From: Nocardioides daphniae
GTDB taxonomy: Bacteria; Actinomycetota; Actinomycetes; Propionibacteriales; Nocardioidaceae
Direction of reading: 5' to 3'
Assembly (NCBI RefSeq): GCF_004777465.1
Contig: NZ_CP038462.1
Span: forward strand, 2,728,001 to 2,792,000
Length of the DNA: 64,000 bases
In this document: positions 1-16,879 of the stretch, piece after piece
Layout: each line of letters begins with the position of its first letter
Position numbering within the stretch: position 1 is the first letter of the stretch
Translations under genes and position numbers: made by a program
The notes under the pieces: model-generated
The model's database searches: none
Told to the model about the DNA's origin: nothing
Seen by the model: the letters and a program-made list of their open reading frames with translations, nothing else

Positions 1-641
1 ATGTCGGAGATGATCCGCATCGAGTGCTGCGGCGGGTAGATGTAGGTGTTGCGGACCATGAACTCCTTGAGGATGTCGTTCTGGATGGTCCCGGCGAGCT
101 GCTCGGGCTTGACGCCCTGCTCCTCCGCCGCGGCGATGTAGAGCGCCAGCACGGGCAGCACCGCGCCGTTCATCGTCATCGAGACCGACATCTGGTCCAG
201 CGGGATGCCGTCGAAGAGGGTGCGGGTGTCGTAGATCGAGTCGATCGCGACGCCGGCCATGCCGACGTCACCGCGCACGCGCGGGTGGTCGGAGTCGTAG
301 CCGCGGTGGGTGGCCAGGTCGAAGGCGACCGAGAGACCCTTCTGGCCGGCAGCCAGGTTGCGGCGGTAGAACGCGTTGGACTCCTCGGCGGTGGAGAAGC
401 CGGCGTACTGACGGATGGTCCACGGCTGGGTGGTGTACATCGTCGGGTAGGGGCCACGCAGGAACGGGCTCAGGCCCGGCCAGGTGTCGAGTCCGTCGAG
501 GCCCTCGAGGTGCTCGGGGCCGTAGACGCCCAGGACGTCGATGCCCTCGGGGCTGGTCCACGGCTCACGGCCGGTCGAGGGAGCTGCGGCAGCCGCGCCG
601 CCCGCGAGGGGCAGGCCGGAGAAGTTGGACGGAATGCTCAT
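1..641 (-). CDS. mutB: Methylmalonyl-CoA mutase large subunit (partial, 3' end outside window)
   Basis: This is the N-terminal ~213 residues of the B12-dependent mutase that isomerises (R)-methylmalonyl-CoA and succinyl-CoA, linking propionyl-CoA breakdown to the TCA cycle. The frame starts at ATG 641 ([15 protein letters not shown]) and stays open to the window edge. The substrate-channel signature [20 protein letters not shown] and the following [19 protein letters not shown] are typical of the large chain's TIM barrel. The B12-binding domain lies beyond the window. The start codon overlaps the stop of mutA by four bases (ATGA), so the two subunits are translationally coupled. Identification is certain; only the truncation limits it. 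Confidence 0.95.
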   Translation of the reverse strand, partial: MSIPSNFSGLPLAGGAAAAAPSTGREPWTSPEGIDVLGVYGPEHLEGLDGLDTWPGLSPFLRGPYPTMYTTQPWTIRQYAGFSTAEESNAFYRRNLAAGQKGLSVAFDLATHRGYDSDHPRVRGDVGMAGVAIDSIYDTRTLFDGIPLDQMSVSMTMNGAVLPVLALYIAAAEEQGVKPEQLAGTIQNDILKEFMVRNTYIYPPQHSMRIISD

Positions 642-2373
642 GCGAGCGCCTCCCGAGTGCGGTTGAGGAACGCGAGGGCGTCGAGGCCCACCGCGCAGGA
701 GTCGTCGACGGCCAGGTCGCCCGGCTTGCCGGCGAGGATGACGTGCTGCACACCGGCAGCACGCAGGGCCTCGACAGCCGCCGCGCCCCACTCCTCGTAC
801 GCGGCGTCGGTGCCGGCCAGGCAGGCCACCGTCTCGCCGTCGAGGCGGGAGGCGAGCTCCTCGGGACCCGAGGTCGGGCCGGCCACGGTGACGCCGACAC
901 CACCCGCGGCCAGCAGGTTGCTGGCGAAGGTCGCCCGTGCGGTGTGGTGCGCGATCGGGCCCATCGTCGCCAGGAAGACCGGCGCGGCGGCGGGCTCGTC
1001 GCGCAGCGCCTCGTACGACGCGCCGTAGCGGCGGACCGCGTCGGCGCTCGGGTGGGCGGTGCGGGGCGGCAGCGTCTCGGCGAGGTTCGGGAACTCGCTG
1101 ACGCCGGTGATCGGCTGCTTGCGACGGGCGATGCGCTCCTCGCGGGCAGCGACCACCGCGTCGACGCGGGACTGGAGCGAGCCGTCGGCGAGCGCGGCGG
1201 CGGCGCCACCGGACTCCTCGATGCGGCCCAGCTCGGCCCAGCCGGCGGCGGCCAGGTCGTCGGTGAGCTTCTCCACCGCGTACGCGCCACCGGCAGGGTC
1301 GGTGACCTTGCCCAGGTGCGACTCCGCGACGAGCAGGCTGGAGGTGTTGCGGGCGATGCGGCGGCCGAACGCGTCGGGCAGGCCCAGGGTCGCGTCGAAC
1401 GGCACCACGGTGACCGCCTCGGCGCCGCCGACGCCGGCGGCGAAGGCCGCGACGGTGCCGCGCAGCATGTTCACGTAGGGGTCGTACTTGCTCATCATCG
1501 GGCGGCTGGTGACCACGTGCTGGCGCATCTGCACCGGCTCGGTCGCGCCGCTGAGCTCGGCCACGCGCGCCCACAGGCGGCGGGCGGCACGCAGCTTGGC
1601 GATGGTCGGGAACTGCTCGTCGGTGGCTGCGAAGCGGAACTCGACGACCGACAGCGCCTCGGCCAGCGAGAGGCCGGCGTCGGTGAGCGTACGCAGCACC
1701 TCGACGCCGACGGCGACGGCGTAGCCGAGCTCCTGGGCGTCGGAGGCACCGAGGTCGTGCAGGGCGGAGGCGTCGACCACGACGCCGTAGGTGCCCTTGG
1801 CCAGGGCCAGACGGGCGACGGCGACGACCTCGTCGGCCGACGAACCGCCCAGGGCGGGGCTGGCACCGAGGTTGGTGCCGGGGGCCGGGGTGACGCCGTC
1901 GAGCAGGTCGACCAGCTGGGTCGCCGCGTCGAGGCGCTGGCCCGGGGCGTCGAGCACGACGGGGGCGAGGTCGGTGAAGACGCCCTTGAGGACGTCCTCG
2001 AGGTCCGTCACCTCGAGGCCCGCGCCCAGCTCGATCCAGACCGAGGTGGCGCCGTTTTCCAGGTCGACGAGGAGGGCCTCGTTGGCCGCCTTGGCGTCCG
2101 GGCCGACGACGTGGACACGGATGTCCCAGTCGCCCTCGCGCGTGGGACGACCCGTGGTGGTCAGGCCCTCGAGGTCGGTGGCCGCGCCGATGGGGCGACG
2201 GAGATTCCGTCGAGGGTGGTGCGGGCCAGCTTCTCCCACACGTCGGCGTCGGCGTCGGTCTCGCTCATCCGGCGGGACTTGCGCAGCACGTCGGCCGTCG
2301 CACGCTCCCAGTCGGCGGCAGTCGCGGCGTCCTCCGGAGAGGTCAGCGCGATCTGGTCGATCGGTTTGGTCAT
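638..2373 (-). CDS. mutA: Methylmalonyl-CoA mutase small subunit, one frameshift
   Basis: This is the small, non-catalytic subunit of the heterodimeric mutase. ATG 2373 gives [18 protein letters not shown], and reading runs to about 2194 ([10 protein letters not shown]). It resumes in another frame as [11 protein letters not shown] and continues to the stop at 638. On the coding strand the break falls in a run of four C (gtcgccccatc); a fifth C gives [13 protein letters not shown] and one continuous protein of about 578 residues, normal for MutA. Both sides are well conserved, so a missing base in the sequence is likelier than a pseudogene. A TATTCT -10-like hexamer lies about 9 bases upstream of the ATG, suggesting a very short leader. 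The gene is divergent from sdhC and overlaps mutB by four bases. Confidence 0.9.
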
Positions 2374-2610
2374 GCCTTGCAGAATAGGCGGCACCCTGCG
2401 GCGACCTTCGCCGTGGTCAGATGCCAGACCCGAGGAGCCGATCCGCAGACCTCCCGCACCGCTCTCCCCCCTCCTCACAAATCGCGGTTGACCAGCAGCG
2501 ACGGGAGCCACCGGCGTACGAAGCATGCTGGTGACCCGGCGGTAACCGGGGGTATGTCACACGTCCACTGAGGTGGTCCGCTGCGACAGGTGCGTCATCC
2601 GGGGGATACG

Positions 2611-3333
2611 GTGGACCTCGTGGCAACCCAACTTTCCAACCGGACTCTCGTCAAGGGATCCAGGTCGACTCGTTCGACGATCGCCTTGAAAATCACGATG
2701 GCAGTCAGCGGCCTGGTCTTCCTCGGCTACCTGGTCCTGCACATGTACGGCAACCTGAAGGTCTTCGCAGGCCACGACGCGTTCAACGAGTACGCGCACC
2801 ACCTGCGCGAGTTCGGCGCCCCGATGCTCCCCTACGAGGGACTGCTCTGGATCGTGCGCGTCGCCCTCATCGTTGCCCTGGTCGCCCACGTGTGGTCGGC
2901 CCTGGTCCTGACGGCCCGCGCCCGCAAGGCGCGCTCGTCCAAGTACTCGGTGAAGAAGAACATCGCCTCCTCGCTCTCCTCGCGCACCATGCGCTGGGGC
3001 GGCCTGGCGATCTTCATCTTCGTCGTGTGGCACCTGCTCCACTTCACCGTGGGCAAGGTCAACCCGACCGGTGGCGAGACCAACGACCCGTACAACCTCC
3101 TCGTCGACTCCTTCGGCGAGTGGTGGATGGCTGTCATCTACCTGCTGGCGATGTTCGCGCTGGGCATGCACCTGCACCACGGCGTGTGGAGTGCCTCCCA
3201 GACGCTCGGCCTGACCAACAGCGCCCGCTCGCGTGCCAACGCCAAGCGCGCCGGCTGGGTCGTCGCGATCGTCATCGCGGGCGGCTTCGCGCTCGTCCCG
3301 CTGTCCGTGCTCTTCGGCATCGTCACCAAGTAA
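2611..3333 (+). CDS. sdhC: Succinate dehydrogenase cytochrome b subunit
   Basis: This is the membrane anchor and quinone-reducing subunit of complex II, of the single-chain five-helix (Bacillus / actinobacterial Sdh1) type. About 240 residues carry five hydrophobic segments with histidines placed to bind haem (VLHMYGN, AHVWSAL, VWHLLHF, MHLHHGVW). GTG 2611 is preferred because GGGGGA sits five to six bases upstream; GTG 2590 and GTG 2620 are in-frame alternatives. It is the first gene of sdhCAB, 15 bases before sdhA. The 237-base gap to the divergent mutA start holds only a small hairpin (CCCGG..CCGGG near 2537) and no ORF I can support. No separate SdhD is present or expected for this type. 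Confidence 0.93.
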   Translation: MDLVATQLSNRTLVKGSRSTRSTIALKITMAVSGLVFLGYLVLHMYGNLKVFAGHDAFNEYAHHLREFGAPMLPYEGLLWIVRVALIVALVAHVWSALVLTARARKARSSKYSVKKNIASSLSSRTMRWGGLAIFIFVVWHLLHFTVGKVNPTGGETNDPYNLLVDSFGEWWMAVIYLLAMFALGMHLHHGVWSASQTLGLTNSARSRANAKRAGWVVAIVIAGGFALVPLSVLFGIVTK

Positions 3334-3348
3334 GGACCGAGACTCCCC

Positions 3349-5386
<2,038 letters not shown>

Positions 5387-5390
<4 letters not shown>

Positions 5391-6136
5391 GCATGAATCT
5401 GACTCTGAAGATCTGGCGCCAGAAGGACGCCACGTCCGCTGGTGCGATCAAGACCTACCAGGTCAAGGACATCTCGCCGGACATGAGCTTCCTCGAGATG
5501 CTCGACGAGCTCAACGAGCAGCTCAACGAGCAGGGCGAGGACCCGGTCGCGTTCGACTCGGACTGCCGTGAGGGCATCTGCGGCATGTGTTCGCTGATGA
5601 TCAACGGCCAGGCCCACGGCCCGGAGGTCACCACCACCTGCCAGCTGCACATGCGCAGCTTCAAGGACGGCGACACGATCACCATCGAGCCGTGGCGCGC
5701 GGACCCCTTCCCGGTCATCAAGGACCTGGTCGTGGACCGTTCGGCCTTCGACCGCATCATCCAGTCCGGCGGCTTCATCTCCGCCAACACGGGTTCGGCC
5801 CCCGAGGCCAACTCGGTGCCGGCTCCCCGCGACAAGGCCATGCGCGCCTTCAACGTGGCGACCTGCATCGGCTGCGGCGCCTGCGTCGCGGCATGCCCCA
5901 ACGGCTCGGCCTCGCTCTTCCTCGGCGCCAAGATCACCCACCTGGGTGAGCTGCCGCAGGGCCAGCCGGAGCGTTGGACCCGCGTGGTGGACATGGTCGG
6001 CCAGCACGACCACGAGGGCTTCGGTGGCTGCACCAACATCGGCGAGTGCACCGCTGCCTGCCCCAAGGAGATCCCGCTCGACGTGATCTCGCAGCTCAAC
6101 AAGGACCTGCGCACCGCGATGAAGCACGGTCTCTGA
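5387..6136 (+). CDS. sdhB: Succinate dehydrogenase iron-sulfur subunit
   Basis: This subunit passes electrons from FAD to quinone through its [2Fe-2S], [4Fe-4S] and [3Fe-4S] clusters. The plant-type ferredoxin ligands are [13 protein letters not shown] followed by TTTCQLHM. The bacterial ferredoxin ligands are [12 protein letters not shown] and [19 protein letters not shown] chose GTG 5387 ([10 protein letters not shown]): it overlaps the sdhA stop by four bases, and GGAG lies six bases upstream. ATG 5393 is possible but badly spaced from that site. The protein is about 249 residues with no break. It closes the sdhCAB operon, followed by a strong hairpin terminator. Confidence 0.95.
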
Positions 6137-6156
6137 CCTTCTCGCTGCAGACCCAC

Positions 6157-6190
6157 GAAGGCCCGGTTCCCGCAAGGGAGCCGGGCCTTC
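6157..6190 (+). terminator. Terminator of sdhCAB
   Basis: A 15-bp stem (gaaggcccggttccc with gggagccgggccttc, one G-T wobble) and a four-base loop lie 20 bases after the sdhB stop. There is no long T run, as is common in high-GC actinobacteria. The converging 2H phosphoesterase gene ends at 6258, so the hairpin could serve both strands. Confidence 0.8.
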
Positions 6191-6257
6191 GTCGTGGGGG
6201 CGGACGCGCGGAGCGCTCTGCCCCGCTGCGCAGGGGCGCCGAGACCGGGGCCGAACG

Positions 6258-6767
6258 TCAGCCGACGAGCTGGAAGGCCTTGGTCGGCACCCAACCGTTG
6301 CCGTCGTCGTGCAGGTAGAGGTGGAACTCCGTGGCCTCGAAGGCGCAGTCGAAGCTCGCGAGCTCGTCGTAGGCGCGGTCGAGCGAGGCGTCGTCGAGGT
6401 GGTGGGCGACCGTGACGTGCGGGTGGAAGGGGAACTCCAGCTCGACCTGGAGAGGGCCGGTGCGCACCCCGGCCGCGAGCTCCTCGCACCCGGCGATGCC
6501 GTCGGCCACCGCCACGAAGACGACGGGCGAGACCGGGCGGAAGGTGCCCGTGCCGCGCAGGTGGATCCGGAAGGGCCTCTGGGAGGCCGCGACCTGCTCC
6601 AGGTGAGCCACCACGTCGCCGAGGTCGTCACCGACCTCGGTCGGCGGGATCAGCGTGATGTGGGTGGGGATGCTGTACGCGGTCTCGTCACCGAGATCCA
6701 CGCGGTACTGCTGCAGGTCGGTCGCCCACGGCTCCGGGAGCGCGATGGCGACGCCGATCGTCTGCAC
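6258..6767 (-). CDS. 2'-5' RNA ligase / 2H phosphoesterase family protein
   Basis: The protein is 169 residues with the two catalytic motifs of the 2H superfamily: THITLIPP near residue 36 and HPHVTVAH near residue 117. Each supplies a histidine and a threonine to a two-lobed active site. Family members (ThpR / LigT, CpdB-like) hydrolyse or form 2'-5' or cyclic phosphodiester bonds; the true substrate here cannot be read from sequence. It starts at ATG 6767 (MQTIGVAIALPEPWA), six bases after the trpS stop, so it is probably the second gene of a trpS transcript. Length matches the family. Confidence 0.8.
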   Translation of the reverse strand: MQTIGVAIALPEPWATDLQQYRVDLGDETAYSIPTHITLIPPTEVGDDLGDVVAHLEQVAASQRPFRIHLRGTGTFRPVSPVVFVAVADGIAGCEELAAGVRTGPLQVELEFPFHPHVTVAHHLDDASLDRAYDELASFDCAFEATEFHLYLHDDGNGWVPTKAFQLVG

Positions 6768-6773
6768 GCCGCT

Positions 6774-9177
<2,404 letters not shown>

Positions 9178-9242
9178 CTCAGGTGGAAACTACGCGAGCG
9201 GCCGAGGCATTCCCGCATCCTCGGCCACCCGTGTGGAGCACC

Positions 9243-12200
9243 TCACCCGGCCAGGTGCGACCACCGCGCGGAGAGCTCCGACCACGGCCCGACTTCGGCG
9301 ATGCGGCCGTCGACCAGCACCACGACCCGGTCGGCGAGCTCGAGGGCGGAGCGCTTGGCCGTGGACCCGATGACGGTGGTGCCGCGCTCACGCAACGCGC
9401 GCCACAGCTCGGTCTCCGTGCGGGCGTCCAGCGCGCTCGACACGTCGTCGGCGAGCAGCAGCTCGGCATCGGTGGCCAGCGCCCGCGCCAGCGCGAGACG
9501 CTGCACCTGCCCGCCCGAGAGCCGTACGCCGCGGTGCCCCACGAGGGCGTCCCGCCCTCCGGCCTCGGCGACGTCGGCACCGAGCCGAGCCGCGGCGACC
9601 GGGTCGTCGAAGCGGCGCTCATGCCCCAGTCGTACGTTGTCCGCGAACGACCCCGACAGCACCCGCGGCACCTGTGCCACGTGCGCGACCTGTCCGGGCC
9701 GCAGGAAGACCTCCGCGTCACCGACCTCGGTGCCGTTCCAGGTGATCGACCCGCCGTGGGAGACCAGGCCGGCCAGCGCCGCGAGCAGGCTCGACTTGCC
9801 GGAGCCCACCTGCCCCAGCAGCAGCACCTGCTCACCGGCACGGATCGTCAGGTCGACGCCCTGGACACCGATCGTGCCGTCGTCGTGGACCGCCGAGAGA
9901 CCGCGCAGGGCGATCTCCTCGAGGGGAACCCGATCGACCAGGGGTGGGGTCGGCGCGACGCCCCGGACCAGGTCGACGCCCGGCGGGAGGTCCATCAGGT
10001 CCGCTCCCCCGGCGAACCGGCTGGTCTCCTGCTGCCACGCCCGCGTGCCCGGCGCCTCGGTGACCACCATGCCGGCCACCCGGCCGAACCAGTCGAAGCC
10101 GGAGACGGCGTTGGCCACGAGCAGCGTGGTGCCCAGGCCCCAGCCGCCGCCCACGTGGACCGCCCAGGCGGCCACGACGCCGCACTGGACCATGAGCATC
10201 GGGACGCCGTCGAGGACACCCTGCACGCGGTGCTCGCGCACCGCGGCGGAGACCCGGCCGGAGTCGACGTGGAGCAGGTGACGGCGGGCAGCCCCGGTGG
10301 CCGCGGCGAGCTTGACCGTGCGCGCGGACTCCAGCACCGAGACCAGCGCCCGGCCGAAGCGGGCACGGGCAGCCGAGGCGGCGGCGGCCGAGCGTCCGGC
10401 GATCGGGCGGCCGACCGCGGAGGCCAGGGCGGAGGTGACCAGGACCGTGACCAGCACCGCGCCGGCCATCCAGGTGCCGGCGAGCGCGGCCGTGGCGGCG
10501 GCGATCAGGATGCCGTTGACGAAGTCGACCCAGCGGTCGGCGTAGCGGGCGTAGCGGTCGGCGTCCATGGTGCGCCCGACGACCTCGCCCGCCGGTGTGC
10601 GCGGCAGGCGGTGCTGCGCGGTCTGCCCGTAGAGCACCCGCATCCGCACGCGCAGCAGCACCTCGACCCACCAACGCGGGTAGCGGTAGAAGGCGTCGGC
10701 GAGCAGGAGCGGCGCCACCAGCAGCGAGGCCACCAGCGCGACCACCAACCAGGTCGGCACGCCGGAGTCGAGGTCCTCCACGAGGTGACCCCAGATCAGT
10801 CCGGTGACGGCGCCCTGGGCCCCGGTCAGGGAAGCGGCGAGGAAGCCGACGGCGCCGCCGATCCCCCACCACGGCCTCACGGAGAGCGCGTGCGCGATGC
10901 CCGCACTCAGCGACGGCCCGGTGCCGACGGCGGCCAGCTCCGGAGGCGGTCCGGAGCGGCGACGTCCGCCGACGCCGCGCCCGTCCTCGTCGGCCGGGCC
11001 GCCGGCCCCATCGGCGGCGTGCGGGGGCTCGGGCAGGTCGACCGGCACGTCGCCGGGGACGCCGGCGCCGTCGATGCGGCTGGCGAGCAGCAGGTCACGG
11101 AAGGGGCCGGGCGCGACGGAGAGCTGGTCGCGCTCGCCGGCCTGGACGACCTGGCCGTGGTCCAGCACGGCCACCAGGGCGCGCGCTCGATGGTCGAGAG
11201 CCGGTGGGCGATGAGCACGCCGGTGCGCCCGAGCAGGAGCCGGTCGGCTGCGGCCACGACGCGGCGCTCGGTGAGGGGGTCCATCCGGGCCGTGGCCTCG
11301 TCGAGGACGACCACCTTGACGTCGCGCAGGAGCAGTCGAGCGAAGGCCACCAGCTGCTCCTCCCCCGAGGACAGCGTGGTGCCGCCCGGGCCGAGCAGGG
11401 TGTCGACGCCGTCGGGCAGCCCGGCGACCCAGTCGCTGAGGCCCAGCTGGGCGAGCGCCGCCTCGACGTCACGAGGTGACTGCGGGCCGAAGAGGGTGAC
11501 GTTCTCCGCGAGGGTGCCGGCCACGATCTCGGTGCGCTGTGTGACCACGCCCACGGCGGCGCGCAGCTGCTGCAGGTCGAGGTCGCGGACGTCGACGCCA
11601 CCGACGTACACGCTCCCCCGCGGCGGCTCGACGGCGCGGGAGAGCAGTGAGGCGAGCGTGGACTTGCCCGACCCCGTACGCCCGACCAGCGCGATGGTCT
11701 GGCCGGCCGGGACGTGCAAGGAGACGCCGCTGAGCGCGAAGGAGCCCTCGGCGTAGGAGAAGTCGAGGTCGGTCACGTCGATCGCCACGGCGCCCGCGCC
11801 GTCGAGCACCCGGCCCCCGGTGGGCTCCGGCTCGACGGCCAGCATCTGGCGCAGGCGGATCACCGCCCCGAGCCCGGCCTGGAGGTCGGGCAGGTGGTTG
11901 GCCAGCATGGCGACCTGGCCCACGAAGAGCGAGGAGACGAGGAAGAGGGTGACAAGCCGGGCCACCGAGAGGTCGCCCGTGACGGCCACCGCGATGCCCG
12001 CGACGCCGATGCCGGCCAGCAGGCCGTGGAGCAGCAGGCCCGCGCGGCGGCAGACCTGCGACTCGACGAGGACGACCTCGCGGAAGCGCTCGTGGACCAC
12101 GGCGGAGAGCCGGGCGAGCCGGGCGACCACGTGCGCCTGGCCGAGGCTGGTGCGGAGGTCGTCGCGGCCGGCGATGCCCTCCTCGAGGGCGGCTGCGTGG

Positions 12201-12820
12201 TCGGTCCACGCCATCTCCTCGACGACCTTGCGCCGGGAGATCTCTCCCAGCAGGCCACGGACCGCGAGGAAGGTGAGCCCACCGAGGACGGGGAAGAGCA
12301 GCCACGACGGCCACCAGGTCAGTCCCGCGACGATCCACATGGGGACCACGCCGAAGACGGTGCGAGCGAGCATCCACACCTGCCAGCGCACCAGGTTGCC
12401 GACCTCGTGGGTGTCGTCGTCGACCCGGTCGAGGATCTCTCCCACCGCCTGCTCCCCCAAGGTCGCCAGGGGTTGGGCCAGGGCGGCGTCGAGCAGGTCC
12501 TCGCGCAGGCGCCCCTCCGCGACGTCGGAGACCCCGACCCACACCACCTTGCCGGCGGTGTCGACGAGCGAGGCGCCCACGACGCAGAGGGCCAGGACCG
12601 TGACCAGCGCCCGGGTCGGGTCCTCGGCCAGCCGTCCGGCGACCACCGTGCCGAGGGTGGTGCCGATCGCGGCGATCGCCGCGCAGAGGAGGGCGGCCAC
12701 CGCCGCCGGGGTGTTCAGACGTCGCCAGTCGACCCGTCGACGGGGGTCGTCGAGGTACGCCGGCGAGCCCGCCCCCTCGAGGAGCGGGGTGGTCTCACGC
12801 TGCTGCACGGTGCTGCTCAT
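9243..12820 (-). CDS. Fused full-length ABC exporter (TMD-NBD-TMD-NBD), one frameshift
   Basis: Two ABC half-exporters are joined in one chain of about 1192 residues once a single break near 11180 is repaired. Starting at ATG 12820: TMD1 (about residues 40-310), then NBD1 with Walker A GRTGSGKST, signature LSSGEEQ, Walker B VVVLDEATARMD and H-loop LIAHRLSTIERA. At this point the frame slips by one base (…ERA, then LVAVLDHGQVVQAGERDQL). A linker of about 60 residues follows, then TMD2 and NBD2 with Walker A GQVGSGKSS, signature LSGGQVQ and Walker B LLLADDVSSALD. NBD2 lacks the catalytic Glu (Asp instead) and the H-loop His (VIGSTAKRSAL), so it forms a degenerate site. The 3578 bases plus one give exactly 1193 codons. 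Substrate is unknown; no cydAB or biosynthetic genes are nearby. Confidence 0.85.
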
Positions 12821-12886
12821 CCTGGTCGACGTTACGCCCGGGGGCCGACGACTTTCCTCTCATTTTCCGCCGGTGCCCCAGCAACG

Positions 12887-12924
12887 CCGGAGCCCGGCCG
12901 ACCTCTCGGTCGACCGGGCTCCGG
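12887..12924 (-). terminator. Terminator downstream of icd
   Basis: An inverted repeat (11-bp arms ccggagcccgg and ccgggctccgg, with further pairing inside) lies between the icd stop (12957) and the ABC exporter start (12820). Its position just 3' of icd suits a rho-independent terminator reading on the minus strand. Confidence 0.75.
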
Positions 12925-12956
12925 TGAGTGCGGCCACGCCGTCAGGTCGTGCTCGG

Positions 12957-15148
<2,192 letters not shown>

Positions 15149-15188
15149 GGTGCCAGCGACTCCTTGTCGGATGGGTCCAGACGGATTG

Positions 15189-15200
15189 CTTGATATCAAG
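15189..15200. promoter_or_regulatory. 12-bp palindrome cttgatatcaag, candidate operator
   Basis: A perfect AT-rich palindrome sits 41 bases before the icd start and 57 before aqpZ. Adjacent minus-strand bases TATCTT could be a -10 element for icd, so a repressor bound here would block icd and possibly aqpZ. Palindromes of this form suit MarR- or TetR-like dimers; no such regulator is next door. Inference only. Confidence 0.45.
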
Positions 15201-15256
15201 ATACCTGACCTGAATTGGGTGTGGCCCGTCGCCCGCCGCGCGTGGGAAGGTGGAAC

Positions 15257-16006
15257 ATGACGAGCCAGAGCCAGACGGACTCCATCAACGCACAGCCCAC
15301 GACGGGGCACAAGATTGCTGCCGAGCTGATCGGCACCTTCGCCCTGGTCCTCTTCGGTGTCGGTGCCGCCCTGATGAGCGGGGGCGACTACGTCGCGACC
15401 GGGCTCTCCTTCGGCCTGGTCGTGCTGGTGATGGCGGCGGCCATGGCCCACGTCTCGGGTGGGCACTTCAACCCGGCGGTCACCTTCGGGGCGGCCGTGG
15501 GCGGGCGCCTGCCGTGGTCGCAGGTGCCGGTCTACTGGCTGTCGCAGCTGCTCGGCGGCATCCTCGCGGGCGCCGTGCTCTTCTTCCTGATGCAGGGCTT
15601 CGAGGCGTACGACGTCGACGAGGTGGGGCTGGGCCAGAACGGCTTCGGCGACCAGGCGGCGAGCGGCTACGCGGTCGGGCAGGCCTTCGTGCTCGAGACC
15701 CTGATGACCTTGATGTTCCTGTGGATCATCCTGGCCGTCACCGACCGTCGGGCCCGGGCCACCGGCATCGTCGCCCCGGCCGCGATCGGCATGGCGCTGG
15801 CGATCATCCACTTCGCCTCGATGGGCGCCACCGGCACGTCGGTCAACCCGGCGCGCTCGATCGGCCCGGCACTCTTCGCCGGCACCGACGCCATGGCCCA
15901 GCTCTGGCTCTTCGTCGCCGCTCCCCTGCTGGGGGCCGCGATCGCCGGCTTCAGCTATGCCTTCCTCTTCGGCAAGGAGCCGTTGGAGGTCGACCCGCTG
16001 GCCTGA
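15257..16006 (+). CDS. aqpZ: Aquaporin Z-type water channel
   Basis: This is a six-helix MIP-family channel of 249 residues. Both NPA boxes are present: [20 protein letters not shown] after helix 2, and [15 protein letters not shown] after helix 5. The arginine after the second NPA belongs to the narrow water-selective filter, and the short loops favour a water channel over a glycerol facilitator. ATG 15257 ([11 protein letters not shown]) is used because GGGAAGG lies about six bases upstream; the open frame extends further up (to 15215) without an equivalent site. It is a single gene, divergent from icd, and converges on the unknown gene ending at 16030. Confidence 0.9.
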   Translation: MTSQSQTDSINAQPTTGHKIAAELIGTFALVLFGVGAALMSGGDYVATGLSFGLVVLVMAAAMAHVSGGHFNPAVTFGAAVGGRLPWSQVPVYWLSQLLGGILAGAVLFFLMQGFEAYDVDEVGLGQNGFGDQAASGYAVGQAFVLETLMTLMFLWIILAVTDRRARATGIVAPAAIGMALAIIHFASMGATGTSVNPARSIGPALFAGTDAMAQLWLFVAAPLLGAAIAGFSYAFLFGKEPLEVDPLA

Positions 16007-16029
16007 CCCGGGTGCCGCTCAGGTGTCGC

Positions 16030-16788
16030 TCACGGGCGGCTGGACACCAACTCGAGCCGCACGTCCGGGCCGACGACCCGCACCACGCCGACCCCACGCA
16101 CGAGCGTCAGGTCGGTGACCTCCTCCTCCGCCCGCTCGGCCCCGCGGCGCAGCAGCAGCTCCAGCCCGACGTCGTACCGACCGGCCGGAACCGCCACACC
16201 GTCGTCCACCGACTCCCCCACCTCCAGCACCCAGCGGTCGTCGCCGTCGAGGGGCTGGACGAGCTGGGCGTCGCCACGACGCGGCTCCGCCGGCAGGACG
16301 AGGCCGGGCGGGGTGCCGCCGTCCGCGGCCTCCCACACACCCTCGCGCCCGAGCAGCCAGAGGGTGCCGTCGCGGTCCTGGCCGAACCACGCGGTCGTCG
16401 ACTCCTGCTCGCCGTCGCGCTCCACGACCGTGCGTACGCCGGTGGCCGCCACCCCGTCCACCTCGACGGCGTCGTCGAGCACGGTGACCGTCATCGTCGC
16501 GGAGACCGAGTCGACCTCCCCCTCGTAGGTCCACACCCTCCCGGGCGTCAGCGGGAGCCACGGGTGGTCGACCCGGGCCACGAACGAGCTCGGGCTGCCG
16601 GGGACCTCGTCCACGCCGGTGGGGTCGATCCGACGTGGCGACCCGAGCTCGACGGCGACCACGACCCCGACGAGGAGCGCCAGGCCGAGCGCCCCGAGCA
16701 GGAGGCGTCGTACGCCGCGCCCCCGGGACTCCGGAGCGGACTGCTCGACCTCGGAACGGGGGGGTGCCGGACTCCATGGGCACAGCAT
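16030..16788 (-). CDS. Membrane-anchored extracytoplasmic protein of unknown function
   Basis: I do not recognise the family. From ATG 16788 (MLCPWSPAPPRSEVEQ) the protein has about 252 residues: a short arginine-containing N-terminus, one hydrophobic segment (RRLLLGALGLALLVGVVVAV), then about 200 residues of acidic, beta-rich sequence outside the membrane. Repeating patterns such as TYEGEVDSVSATMTVTVLDD and WFGQDRDGTLWLLGREGVWE suggest a beta-barrel or lipoprotein-like fold, but there is no lipobox cysteine after the helix. A longer reading from 16860 would overlap the mdh promoter region, so I prefer 16788. It converges on aqpZ and is divergent from mdh. Confidence 0.6.
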   Translation of the reverse strand: MLCPWSPAPPRSEVEQSAPESRGRGVRRLLLGALGLALLVGVVVAVELGSPRRIDPTGVDEVPGSPSSFVARVDHPWLPLTPGRVWTYEGEVDSVSATMTVTVLDDAVEVDGVAATGVRTVVERDGEQESTTAWFGQDRDGTLWLLGREGVWEAADGGTPPGLVLPAEPRRGDAQLVQPLDGDDRWVLEVGESVDDGVAVPAGRYDVGLELLLRRGAERAEEEVTDLTLVRGVGVVRVVGPDVRLELVSSRP

Positions 16789-16879
16789 GCCAGCGCGCGA
16801 AACTCTGGACTCAGGGCCGACCCATAGGGATAGGGTCGAGGCGAACTGCACTGCTCGCACTCATCCTTGAGGAGCTTTC

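Noticed and set aside
24..2491. Long open frames on the plus strand across mutB and mutA
   Set aside because: They are high-GC mirror frames with Arg/Gly/Ala-rich nonsense. The minus strand carries clear mutase sequence.
9243..12820. Assignment of the fused ABC exporter as CydDC
   Set aside because: Fused CydCD exists in actinobacteria, but no cydAB genes are nearby and I see no diagnostic CydDC sequence. The substrate is left open.
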